From Hyalella azteca (Eukaryota > Arthropoda > Malacostraca > Amphipoda > Hyalellidae): a stretch of DNA of 64,000 nt. The notes under the pieces were generated by a model. That model was not told the origin of the DNA and made no database searches. It saw only the letters and a program-made list of their open reading frames with translations. The stretch is taken from contig NW_025931904.1 in NCBI RefSeq assembly GCF_000764305.2, positions 372,001 through 436,000 of the forward strand, written 5' to 3'. The first letter of the stretch is position 1; each line of letters opens with the position of its first letter. A program made the translations under genes and the position numbers. Shown here one piece after another: positions 36,870 through 48,589 of this stretch.

Positions 36870-37295
36870 CAGAGGTGGGCAGTAGCACGCTACATTTTCA
36901 GTAGCGGTAGCGGCGCTACATTTAAGCAATTGTAGCGGTCGCGGTTGCGTCCGCTACATATTTAAGTAGCGATACGAGGTTTAGCCGCTACAGCGCTACC
37001 GCTACATTTATATAGAATAGTATTAAACATTATTCAAAAACCAGCATGATACATACATAAAATAAATTACAAATGAAACTGTACGAAAGATTTCGGTGTA
37101 ATGTTGTCAACCTCAGCCTGTTACTAGTGTCAACCTGTTAGTTGTTACCAGAGGTGGACAATAGCGCGCTACATGTAGCGGTAGCGGCGCTACATTTAAG
37201 CAATTGTAGTGGTAGCGGTAGCGCCCGCTACATTTAGAGCATGTAGCGGTAGCGGTAGCGGCCGCTACATTTCAAAGTAGCGCTGCCCAGCTCTG
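36870..37295. mobile_element. hAT-like non-autonomous element, copy 1
   Basis: The termini CAGAGGTGGGCAGTAGC and the complement of CAGAGCTGGGCAGCGC are flanked by a perfect 8-bp target duplication ACAATAGA (36862-36869 and 37296-37303). CAGAGGTGGGCA-type ends with 8-bp duplications are the hAT hallmark. The subterminal regions are packed with GTAGCGG repeats, as expected of transposase-binding sites. A second terminus-like CAGAGGTGGACAATAGC starts inside, at 37149. No transposase is encoded. Confidence 0.9.
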
Positions 37296-37303
37296 ACAAT
37301 AGA

Positions 37304-38554
37304 ATATGAACAATATAATTTTATATATGATATGACTCGTCTTAACAACAGGCCTCATCTTTACTGATGCCTTACCGTGCCTCTTGTATTACATCTTTCC
37401 ATTCCTCCCAACCACGCTTCACACTAACGGTTATAGCCATCAAGGGCTTTGAGTACGAGTAGCGTAGCAGCTGACAGATGTATTCAGGTGAACACCCTCC
37501 TTAATTTTTAATCTCGCGGTAGCCTCAGCCCGTTGACCCGTTAAGGTCGAAAACCAGTAATTACCAGTTATACCAGAAGACGTTAGCCACTTCTTGAGCA
37601 TAGTCGACACGGAACCTGCGCTCGGGCCTTGGCTATATTGTATAGGTTTAGCCTAAATAGCGTAACCATTCATATTTCCCACAAAAAAAGACAGCTGTGT
37701 GTCTCAAATGGCTACATTTAACCATACTGAGGGATTCGGCCTACTACACAAATCATCACATTACCTGTTCCCTAGTTTTGCGGTTACAAGGTAAACGCTC
37801 TATTGATTGCGTGAACATTCCTAACGTCGATATTAAAATAAAACTTTGCAGCTGCAGGCCTCAGCTTTTACACAAACACGTCTATTAATCCTGTCGAATG
37901 ATTGATACTATTGCAAATCTCTTCTCAATCTTTCCATAAGTCCGTTCTATGTTATACGGTTCCTCGGTAAACGTTCAATCCCATTCTTGCTAGCAGCTGT
38001 CCCTGTCAGTGACAGAGCAACCTTACAGAGCGCCGATTAAGTTTTGTAGTTTCCCCACTTAATATCATTTTTTATGCTCGCAGGAAATCTATAGGGCTTA
38101 CTAAACTATTGATATGGCTCTTAATAGTCGCCTGCAGTTGAAATTATTTGTTCTAATCAGTAAAATAATACCGGAGGTGTATAACAAAATTCCGTGATCA
38201 ACGAAGTTTTTTTCATGATTTAAAATGATTGTTCATAAGTAAAATCCTGAAGATAATCGGATGGGAATGACAACGATTACCGAATAATTGATATTCAAAA
38301 TTAAAATGCATGCACTCATACAAACAACAGTTTACAGATTTTTACTGTGGACATTTTTTTATAGCACACTGGGCCATGACAAACAATAATTGATTTGTAA
38401 AATGTCGTGTTGAGAATTTAACTATTTACAAGGCAGCAGCAGGTGGCTAAATATATGCAAAATAGGCACTTATATTGCATTTAATACGAAAAAAATATTC
38501 CGTCGGTTTAGTATGAGTTGGAAAAATATTGCGCACAGAGGAATGAAGGAAAGT
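37304..38554. other. No supported gene
   Basis: Moderate GC at 37340-37640. The frame at 37697-37888 shows no family features. No repeat structure is seen. Confidence 0.35.
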
Positions 38555-38562
38555 GGACAGGG

Positions 38563-38752
38563 ACCGGTCGGACAAAAGCGCGTAAGCGTTAGAGTGGGTT
38601 AGAGCGTGTGCTTAAAATAAATGACTTGTAAATAACTAAAATAACCTTCTAGTTAGGTTATGTTCGGATTTTATTTAGTTATTTACAAGTCATTTATTTT
38701 AAGCCCACGTTGTAACCCACGCTAACGCTCACGCGCTTTTGTCCGACCGGTA
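38563..38752. mobile_element. 190-bp foldback MITE with 8-bp target duplication
   Basis: The left arm starts ACCGGTCGGACAAAAGCGCG. The right arm is its inverse, ending GCTTTTGTCCGACCGGTA. The arms pair over more than 80 bp around a loop near 38650. The 8-mer GGACAGGG lies at 38555-38562 and 38753-38760. An 8-bp duplication fits hAT- or P-type transposition, but the terminus was not assigned to a family. Confidence 0.8.
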
Positions 38753-39251
38753 GGACAGGGCAACACCTCCCAGCACGTTTCGAGCAATTTTACGGCCGGA
38801 CTCGCGGCCGGTCTCTAAATTCAGTGAGCAAGGAATATCTCCCAAAGTAATAAACGTAGCTCATTGAAACTCGGTAAACATCTTCATTGGGACCTAACGG
38901 TGATGTTTAGCTCATGCAAATTTTATATTTAGCCTTCATTCGTGAGTTATATGACGATACGTGCCGAAATTTGCAGTGAGCAAGACATTTCTTCCAAAGT
39001 ACCGAACAGATTTGCACGAAATTTTGAATATACACTCCATACTATCAAACGGGATGTTTGACTCGTGAGAATTTTTTTACTTTTGACTTCGTTTGCGAGT
39101 CTTTTTTTCACTTTTCCCTCATTCATGATTTAAACAGCAAAACGTGCTTAAATTCGCAGTGAGCAAGAGATATCTTGGAGTGCATATTCAAAATTTCGTT
39201 CAAAGCTGTTTCACGAGCTAAACATCACCGTTAGGTCCTAATGAATATGTG

Positions 39252-40141
39252 CAGAGGTGGGCAATAGCGCGCTACATGTAGCGGTAGCGGCGCTACATTT
39301 AAGGCAATGTAGCGGTAGCGGTAGCGCCCGCTACATATTTAAGTAGCGATACGAGGTTTTGCTGCTACAGCGCTACCGCTACATTTATAGATAAAGGCTT
39401 TAGATTTTACTTAATGGTATTAAACATTATTTAAACCAGCATGATACATACATAATATAAATTACAGAATAAAACTGTACGAAAGATTTCGATGTAATGT
39501 TGTCAACCTCAGCCTGTTACTAGTGTCAACATGTTAGTTGTTACTTATTAAGTTGCTACCAGTTACCACTTACAGGTATTTTTTCATGTTTCAGTTTGCT
39601 TACAGTTATTTTTACACAGTTATTTTTATGTTTCACCTTCCCGACATGGATGTCTACTTTAATCTACCAATCTCAAAAATAATCCACATATATGTACAAA
39701 TAAAAGACTGATTTTTATATGTATATGTGGATAATTTTTGAGATTGGTAGATTAAAGTAGACATCCATGTAGGGAAGGTAAAACATAAAAATAACTGTAA
39801 CTTTTATTTACTGTATCTAACCCGTACTAGTTCGGTTAGGTTAATTGCAAAAATATGTTTATTGCAATTGTTTGAATAATATAATATTGCATTGATATGT
39901 TTTGAAAATGTTTTATTATCAATAAATGTTTATGAGTCAATCCCAATAGCAGAACAATAAATATATAGAGATTTCCAATAATTTTGGCCATTGTAGTGGC
40001 TAATGTAGCGGCGCTACATTTTAATGTAGCGGTAGCGCTAGCGACAACCACAAGCGGGTAGCGGTAGCGGTAGCGCCCGCCACATCTAGAGCATGTAGCG
40101 GTAGCGGCCGCTACATTTCGAAGTAGCGCTGCCCAGCTATG
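39252..40141. mobile_element. hAT-like non-autonomous element, copy 2, nested in element A
   Basis: It starts CAGAGGTGGGCAATAGCGCG and ends GCGCTGCCCAGCTATG. A perfect 8-bp duplication AATATGTG lies at 39244-39251 and 40142-40149. It shares subterminal GTAGCGG arrays and an internal block (CAGCATGATACATACATA through TTGTCAACCTCAGCCTG) with the copy at 36870, but is about twice as long. Its extra length includes an inverted repeat at 39616-39803. Confidence 0.9.
39616..39803. repeat. About 85-bp inverted repeat inside the hAT-like element
   Basis: ACAGTTATTTTTATGTTTCA and the following TTCCCGACATGGATGTCTAC sequence recur in reverse complement from about 39711 to 39798, across a loop of about 15 bases. 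The shorter hAT-like copy at 36870 lacks it, so it is a secondary foldback insertion or duplication. Confidence 0.85.
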
Positions 40142-40404
40142 AATATGTGTACCAAGTTTCATTGAGCTACGTTCATTACTTTGGGAGAAATTCCTTGCTC
40201 ACTGAATTTGGAGACCGGCCGTTAAATTGTCCGAGACGTAGCAAACGTCTCATCATGTGAGTTTTGCGACAGTCTCGTTCCTTCAGCAGCGCTAAGAATA
40301 ACATACACGAGAAATTAGGTGACAGTAAGTCAACCGTTAGCGCAATATCGCAGATAATCGCCAGCAAATTAGAAATGATGCAAACTAGTGGTATATTCTA
40401 TCAC

Positions 40405-40716
40405 TGTGCAGCTTCACACACAGACCAAAGAAAACTGAAAAAATTACAGGCTTTAAAGGATTTTTATAGCTTCATACAAACAAGACCTCTTACTTCTATT
40501 TTTCGAGACGCGTGATACTAGGGTAGAGGTGTAACTTATTCTTTTCCTTAAAAGAAATTTAGAAGTTTATTCTAATTTCGAAGCACTTGCTGGGATATGT
40601 GTATTTATAATGGATAACGAGGTATAGGATAACGACAGGTTTAACCGTGATGTAATAATTACAATTGAAAATTGTGAGGCGATACAAAATTATGTAGTTG
40701 CTCTAATATTCAAAAA
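40405..40716 (+). repeat. Repeat R, copy 2, next to element A
   Basis: It is the inverted counterpart of 9955-10280. A plus-strand frame at 40264-40515 runs into it (ending R-P-L-T-S-I-F-R-D-A) and could be a relic of the gene R once carried. No family is recognised. Confidence 0.8.
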
Positions 40717-40749
40717 AATTTAATTGCATTTAATTGCTCTAATATTCAT

Positions 40750-40957
40750 GCGCTGAAAATGCAGTCTTGCGTTGAAAATGTAGTCGTACGCTGAAAAGGC
40801 AGTCATGCGCTGAAAATTTAGTCGCGCGCTGAAAATGCAGTCTTGCGTTGAAAATGCAGTCGTACGCTGAAAAGGCAGTCATGCGCTGAATATGCAGTCT
40901 TGCAATGAAAATACAGTCATGTGCTGAAAAAGGCAGTATTGCGATGAAAATCAAGAT
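40750..40957. repeat. 19-bp minisatellite with 76-bp higher-order period
   Basis: About eleven units of GCGCTGAAAATGCAGTCAT type. Units 1 and 5 are identical, 3 and 7 are identical, and 2 and 6 differ by one base. The array therefore amplified in blocks of four units. The minus strand reads a repeating 19-residue peptide because 19 bp times three is in frame. This is not a gene. Confidence 0.9.
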
Positions 40958-42600
40958 GAGCCGTTCAGATTTAATATGTGCCATTGAAGATTTCAAATGT
41001 TACGAGCAATGCGTTGCTCAGTATGGAGATGTGTGTGCATGTGCAAGATGTAATAAAATATAAGTGTAAGTGTATGACATTCAACGATTGAATCATGATG
41101 TTTTTTTTTTGGTATCGGGACGTACAGTGGTTAGTGCGTTTCAGAAATAGTGTGCGTTTTTCTAGTATTTCATTTTTTTACCGTTCTGGTTTGCTGAAGT
41201 GATTGTTTATATGCCATTTTTATAATGCGAAAAAAATTAAATTTATTGTTGAATAACACCCTATTAATATTCTAATAAACCCGCATTACATCGTTACTTT
41301 TCCATGTCGGTGACGTGCGTGCGTCAGTCACTATATGTTAACCTGTCTAAATTATCGTGATCGATATCAAAAGTTTGAACTATAATCAAGAATGGTACTT
41401 ATAATTCTGTTTCATACTACAAACTACATTAAAAATTTAATGCAAAATGTAGAACTTTAAAATAAATGTATTGCTGTCATGTTCTAAAGTACGAATAATG
41501 ATCATCTTTAATGCACACTCGTTGCGCGCTATGCCATAACGTAATTATTTGGAATTTATATAGGGAATATTTTATATTTTTGAAATGTTGTTTTATAATA
41601 ACAATAATATGATATTGACCATATTGTATGATGAAAGGCTGTTAATCCGGATCCCAATATGAATATAATTTAGTGAATAAAGCCAACTAAAGAATTATCA
41701 CACTCGCATAAAAAATTGAAATTTCTATGATTGCCTTCATTCACATCTGATAATATGATTTTACAAACAAGGAAGAAAATATTACTAGATGAATTCAAAG
41801 ATTTAAATTGAGTATAGTGCTTTAAATGTAATTGGATATTTCGTTGTAGGGCCCTGTATTCATGCGCAAAAAAAAAAGTAATCCGCATACTGATGCTATC
41901 TATTTAAGTACTCTATACATGGTTCTCAATCTTATTAAAAATGTATTTATATATAAAGAATTTATGGTATCAATGATAAACATTAATAGATACCTGAATG
42001 AAAATGAAGTAAAAATCGCTCATGGACAGCTTTAGCTTACCAGCAGTCAGGCACAAAAGCTTTAAACAATTTATTCAAATCCTGATGTCTTAATTCGATT
42101 TGTATACAGCACTCTGAAGCCAATTTATGGACCCAGGCAAAAAATCTAAGAATTTTATCGGTCAACTTATTGCTAAATAAATTTGCCTTTTATGAGAAAA
42201 TGTGAATGATGAGTTTATCTGACTCTATTACTTAGGAATTTTATATTGAGAAGTATGATTTTATTTTCGATTAATAAATGTTATGTGATTGCACACATTT
42301 CATTTCACTTATTGTATGACTCATGTTCAGATAATTCAATGTATGGAAATAAACTCATTTATGAAAATCAAACTGAAATTCTTTCAGTGTTTTAAATGTG
42401 AAGAGTGTTCATTGTGTAAGGTAGTTTGAACAATTATTTGAACTAATCTGAATGATATTTTTAAAATTATTCTAAAATTGATAGAAAAAACGATTTGCGA
42501 CGCTGTATTAAAATCTCATAAATTATATTCTCAGAAATACCTGGCATGTTTCCTTGTTATGAATAAATAATGAGGACACAGTCCCAAGTAACATCTCGTA
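40958..42600. other. No supported gene
   Basis: AT-rich, without recognisable frames or repeats. Confidence 0.4.
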
Positions 42601-42604
42601 TGCT

Positions 42605-42840
42605 AGTTCGAGTTACTTAAATCTGGGAGAAAACTCCGTCGACTTAGGTTGCCCTGAAATCTTGTCAGAAATACTTAAATACTGGGAGTGATCTCCGCAG
42701 ATTTAGAATATCCCGAGGACGTGTGGAGATACGTGAATACTGGGAGGTAAATCCGTAGACTTGCATCGTCCACAAGTCATGACAGAGAGAAAGTTGAGAG
42801 TTGAGACACTGAAACCGTAGATTTTCAATACCGTGAAGTT
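42605..42840. repeat. 58-bp minisatellite, about four diverged copies
   Basis: TACTTAAATCTGGGAG, TACTTAAATACTGGGAG and TACGTGAATACTGGGAG recur 58 bases apart (42614, 42672, 42730), each followed by a TCCGYAGACTTA-type block. A fourth, weak copy ends near 42840. Confidence 0.8.
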
Positions 42841-43073
42841 GTGTTGCAATTTTGAAGGTGAATCGGTTGTTCAGTTCCTTGCTTTGTTCAAATACAATTT
42901 AGTACTGTCTATTAAATACAATGCTTTGCAATTCCGAAGAAAAACGAGATTTTTTCGCTTGAGAACACGGATTTCAGGAACTGCAGATTGGTTTCGTTTT
43001 GCGTCGATTGGCGTAGATAAATTAAACAAAGAAAGAAGAGATCTATAAATTGTGATTGCACTGCTTTGCAATA

Positions 43074-43116
43074 GATTAACGGACAACCCAATAACGTCTG
43101 ATTAACGGACAACCCA
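43074..43116. repeat. Short direct repeat GATTAACGGACAACCCA
   Basis: Two identical 17-mers start at 43074 and 43100, spaced 26 bases apart. Confidence 0.85.
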
Positions 43117-43119
43117 ACC

Positions 43120-46100
43120 GATTGATAAAAATAGGATGAATGTAGGCCCACGAATTAAACGAAATAGAAAAGCCGCGAAATATTATCATATTTAGGATAT
43201 TCCGCTTATTTAGGATAGAGAAAAAGTTTTTAATGCGTGCGAATGAGTTTTCCGACGCGCGCTACGAAAATCGAGTGATCAAATTATATTTATACGAGGC
43301 AATAACTTGATAATGCTGCGGTATCGACAGCGCTGTATTGTCTTTCAAGCAGTTTCGTGGCTCTCATTTTTCGATTATTACCATTGTCCGTAAATTGTAT
43401 AGAAAAATCTTAAACGATTCGCAAATTTTATTGGAAACGATCCTACAAACATATTGCCCTCAAAGTAGGATTGGCACTTAATAATACTATAAAATTGCCT
43501 TTCAGTTAGTCACAAACTTGTAGATACAGCCACAATAAATAATTCAGAACAATAATAATATATTCTTTACCAAACCACTTGCAATCTCATAGCATGAAAA
43601 GTGTTTTTTTTTTTGAATTCATAAAATTATAATTTTACGAACACAAATATATTTTTTTTATTTGGTTTTGAACGTATTTGCATAATAGCTTTTGCTTAAA
43701 AAACATAAAATCGATTCACTGGAAATTTAGGTCAGTGTAAAGCGCCCAATTTTTCTATATCAGTTAACTCATTGGCTAGGAAATATTGACTGGAAATGCA
43801 TCTCACTCAATGAAATCAAGCTAAAGCTCCTGCGTGGCTGCACCCACCTACTGCCATTTCGATAACTAGGTTCCAAATGATTCTTGATCGACTCCTCGCC
43901 CGCGAGCGCCTCGCTAAATGATTCACGGATTGTTAAAGCAATTCCCGATACATGGCGCGAATATGTCATTTCAAATTAATTTGTAATGAAGTCGGCTTAA
44001 CGCTGTTCGTCGCGTCAGCTAGACTAAAATGTAGTCTATTTATGATAATTACTCCACTGGAAATGTTGCCAGTGAATTCCCTGGGAATCAATGAGGTAAA
44101 TTTGCTAGTTAGCAATCATTAGTTATCCAAATTAATGTCTGAAATCCAGCAACTTTTTACCAGAAGAGCATTTTAAATATACGTATAGTACATGTAAGGC
44201 AAGTACTGATTTGAATGAATGTTTCATATTAATTTATTGTATGTAACTTAAATGAATAAACTTATATGTTTTCTTTCCTGCTCGGATGGAATCCTTTTTC
44301 TAAGAGAGCTTGTAGTAAATTTTGCTTTTGCCAGCAATCTTCTACGGAAACGATACTAAGAAAATTAGGAAGAAAACTTGGTAAGCATGAGAACTGATAA
44401 TTAATTTACGGAAAAAACGACGATGCATCCGAAGCCTTTAATTTCACACGTATTAGTGCTATTTTCGTGCAGCGCAGTTAACTAGGATAGCAATAAAATT
44501 ATAGATATAATACAACAGATATTTTTGTTTTGAGTGTTTACGGTTTCCAGAGAAAGACTATTAATTATGCAAGTTTTCAAAATATTAAAGTATTGTTTTT
44601 ACTGATTGATATTTCTTTGCTTTGAAATGTTTTGATGCATAGTAAGTATATTATTCGGTCTCAGACAAAATTAATCGATTTCCAACCAACGCAGCGTTCA
44701 TCCATAGGCCCGTATGATAGATTTTGTGCTGTTAAAATACTGATGGCAAAGATTTTCAATCAACTATTAATGAAGTGACAAATTTAATTTAAATATAATG
44801 TAATTAATTATGTAATTAACTATCTGTGAAATATGTCTTTAAATACGAGCGTATTTATGCATTGGCTGCTGATTAGACAAAGTTTATTTGTGATTGGATA
44901 TATCATTTTTCAGTTGAATTGTTTTCTAGATTTATAACAATCCAATCACTCCTTGAAGTTTGTGGTAATTCATTGTCCGGAAATTTTTGAATCAGGCTTC
45001 AATGATGTGAATGACAAAAGCATATCCCTGAGAGATATCGTCATTTTAAATTATTTCCAAAACTTTAAATAAGAGGTTTTGGAAAAACTTTTCAATATAT
45101 ATAAAAATGAAATTATTTGTATTTTTAATCACAAATACATTAGCTTTTAGTAGTCTGGAAGTATTTGAATATTCACAAATATTTACGAATTTTAATAAAA
45201 AAAGTTCGGTACTCCGTGTTTCAGGAACAAAAAAGTTCCTGCACTCTCAGTAAACATTGTTAACATTTAATATAATTTCACTGAGGAGACGTACACATTT
45301 TTTATGTCACGTTTATGTCGGGTTTATGTAATTTAACTAATCTTGTCAGGAGTCTGAGAGGATTAGTTAAGTGCAATTCAAGAAAGATTTTTTTGTTTTG
45401 AGTTTTACTGCCGGTGAAATGTTTGTAAATAAAACAAGTGTCGGCAAAATATGCCTCATGGGACCTGAATGCACAACGTCATTTCCTTATGTCAGATATT
45501 ATGCTAACCTGCTCCATCTTTTATCTTAAATTGAATTCTTCCTTTTGTTTGAAACTTTTGATACGACTTAATTGAACATACCATGTGTTAACATTTTAGA
45601 GCAGATTTTTACAATGTAAGGAGGCACTGCACGGGCAAGTATCGATACGCGTAATTTGGCTAATAATGTATGTTTAATCAAATTAAGTATCGCTGAAAAA
45701 AATCTAAGTTTTGACTGAAGTATTAAATGAGAGAGTTTGTTTAAACCATCTCTTGCTCTCAAAATTATTTGAAAAATTTCTCCTGCAATAAAATGTCTTC
45801 AACAAAAAGGAAAAACGAGAAAACAAAATACTTTTGTATGAGTTTAGAGAAATAAATGGATATTTTTAGAGATTGAAAACCGTTAAAACAAGTAACCAGA
45901 TCGTCACACTTTCTGCACAAGATCCCATTGATTGTTAATGCAACTCATCTACTCTGTGAACATCATCAGCACCGTTAAATTAACTGTGGTGCAATCATTT
46001 CCACCTCTTTTTACTGCCTTAGATTACCACTCTTTAAATTCATCAATAATAAGTTTGTTAAATCCAATTCTCGGAATAAATGAATTAATTATCAATTAAT

Positions 46101-47400
46101 CTGATCGCCTTGGAGAATCATTGAACTTGTCGGATGCCACTAAGGTGAAATTTTCATTTAAGAGTTAGCCTGTGAAATCACGTCTCTGACGGTAACCAAT
46201 TATAAATAGCAATAAAAATTAGAAGAACTTCTCCAAGGAAACGTTATCAAATGATATTAGGAAAAGTCATAAAAATATGCGAGATTCCTTCATTGGAACT
46301 TTATTGCTGTGCTAACGATGCTAGTTAGCGCTGCTTTGATATCAACCTGATAATGGTCACGCCACGACTGCTGTACGGATCTTCCTGTTAGTCGTGATGA
46401 ATTCGCGGTGATGATCTAAAGGAAAATATATGCGTTAATAAGTTACCTGCAGAAGAAGGCATTAATTTTATTCAAATGAAAAAAACACAACAAAATGTAA
46501 TAATAAAATAGAAATTCCTCTCCCCACCCTCAAAAAAAAAAATTTGATAACTATGGATGAATGGAAATATTGATTAAAAGATTAACCATTAACAATGAAT
46601 ATAACGTTGTTGTGCAGTAAAACGAATTAAAACTGAAAACAACATGCAACAAATAAATATGGCCACATCAAATAAATCTAACATTAGTAATAATCATACA
46701 GAAGATACCATATATATAAACAAAAACGTAATATTAAAACCAATGACTGTGTTTTATATACCTCAACAATACCTCAACAATTCGCTCCGAAAACTATCAT
46801 GCAACAATTTTCTTACCGAAAATCCCGAAAACTTTCACCAATTCAAAACGGTAGCCATTCTTTCGATGTCCAAGGTAACAAGGGTAACAATTTTAAAATA
46901 TTGTTGCGAAAATTTGCTCTACGCTGCGGATTTTTAAAGTTGTATTTGAATGACATGCTCACATAATACGCGTGAAACAAGTTGATGCAAAAAAGTAGTA
47001 AACAAAATTAAACGATAAAAATATAACAGCACATGAAAATTCAGAGCAATTCCATCAAAAGGAGCTCAATAATAATTTTTTAATTAAAAATATTATTTAC
47101 CGAATGAGATAACGGCAACAATGCTCAGGATATTTTTTTCTTAAATGTATGAGGCATTTATGTTGTTTCACTATCTCTTCTCATTCTTTAAGGTTCATGA
47201 AGTGTGTTTTTTACTCCATAAAAACCATAAATTTCTGTTCATTATTATTTACATGAAATGATATGATAATTCATATAAATGAAATACACTGGTCTTAAAA
47301 TTTCCACTCGCTGCCTACCGTAATTAGCAGATTCCAATTCCGTTAAAAGTTTGTCCATAAATCACTAAAACATTTGTTAAAATGAAGTGAATAAAAAAAA
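43120..47400. other. No supported gene
   Basis: AT-rich intergenic or intronic DNA. The frames seen (for example 43769-43969 minus, 46644-46937 plus) show no domain features. Confidence 0.35.
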
Positions 47401-47800
47401 TAATTTAGCGTAACGTGTTATCTCAAGTGTTTTACAGAAAACTCAGCGAGTTTGAATATGCGCGCATAACTAAGGAATTCATATTTTCAAGAATATTCTC
47501 AGTGTGTACTGACTTCGATTACGTGTGGAAAATGCGTGCCAGTTGTATTAGGAAAAGAAAATATATTATATTCCAGAAAAAATATGGAATGCATGTTGAA
47601 AGAGCAATAATTGCCAGTTAACTTTGGAAATACTTTTAACTTGCAATGAAACAAAAGCGAAGATGAAGTGTTGTCTTGCAAGTATACACGAACATGCAAA
47701 AGAAGACAGGAGGGTAGCTAATACCGCGTCACTAAATGGCAAAAAGAACGCGGTATTTGAACGCAAGGTTATTGGGAGATCCTACAACTTCACAACATCT

Positions 47801-47846
47801 ATGGCGTTCTTTATCCTTGCTGTGAGCTGCTGTTCTTCTGTCAGAG
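47801..47846 (+). CDS. Possible first coding exon (signal peptide) of a secreted or membrane protein
   Basis: ATG at 47801 begins M-A-F-F-I-L-A-V-S-C-C-S-S-V-R, a hydrophobic signal-peptide-like stretch. It runs straight into a strong splice donor (CAGAG|GTGAGA) at 47847, in phase 1. Position and strand would suit a 5' exon of the Sidestep-like gene at 60.7 kb, but no linking Ig exon was found. The frame is also open upstream to 47624, so the ATG choice rests on the hydrophobic core. This may be coincidence. Confidence 0.25.
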
Positions 47847-48587
47847 GTGAGAATCATGTTACACGAATTTTTTTAAGCTATTAATCATAAACCATTCAAG
47901 TAACTTGAACGGTTTTAATCATTTTTCATTTTAATTTTTAATTTTAGTCATTTAATTTTTGTATTATGTTGACAATTCTGCGATGAATAGCCACGAGAGG
48001 GAAAATAACTGTGTTGATTATAAGTAGATTAATCATCTGCGCGCTAGAAATAATTATTTATGTATAATTTTCGTATTCTTGGGATTTAAAATAAAAATGC
48101 GAAACTAACGATAGTAAACACGATGATGCTCACATTAGCCTTTAAAACAAGTTCGAATGCTTTGGGATTACTGACCTTTTTCTAAAATAAAATGCCCATT
48201 TAAAAAAATACTTGTTGTGAGATATTTATAAAAACAATGTCTTTAATATGCACCCGTAACAAACTTTCAGGCATCCCTAAAAAGATGCGAGAGGCTTAAA
48301 CTTTTTTTAGAGATGGTAAAATTTTTGTCGACGGAGACAGCTTATATGTAATAGTGAAGTTTTCATAAGAAGAAAAATCTTTGTTACGTGCGAGTCGTCG
48401 CACACCAGTAGAGTTTCTGGCTAAAAACTGTCGAGTTCACAAGCAGATATACATTCTTGGTTATCGGTAAAAACAATTCAATTTTATTCTTTGATATAGT
48501 ATTGCATCGTTAACATTTAATTTATCACTATAGATCGTATTTCGTTTGTATAATTTTATTTAAATTAAACTATAGGAAAGCATAAAA
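47847..48587. other. No supported gene (possible first intron)
   Basis: AT-rich and featureless between the possible signal-peptide exon and the TIR element. Confidence 0.3.
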
Positions 48588-48589
48588 TA

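Larger units (their letters stand above)
38775..40239. mobile_element. Element A, copy 2, interrupted by a hAT-like element
   Basis: The left terminus ACGTTTCGAGCAATTTTACG mirrors the right terminus ACGTCTCGGACAATTTAACG. Both continue inward through CAGTGAGCAAGGAAT and TCTCCCAAAGTAAT for about 150 bp. The trinucleotide AGC flanks both ends (38772-38774, 40240-40242). The right arm is split: its inner part is at about 39210-39251 and its outer part at 40142-40239, with the hAT-like element between. Confidence 0.8.

Noticed and set aside
40750..40957. Possible CRISPR array
   Set aside because: Units are contiguous with no spacers, and the DNA is eukaryotic.
40739..40996. Minus-strand repeat peptide (F-S-A-H-D-C units)
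   Set aside because: It is produced by the 19-bp array, since three 19-bp units equal 19 codons.
47624..47800. Longer N terminus upstream of the signal-peptide-like ATG
   Set aside because: It is in frame but charged and not signal-like. It is more probably 5' untranslated or unrelated sequence.
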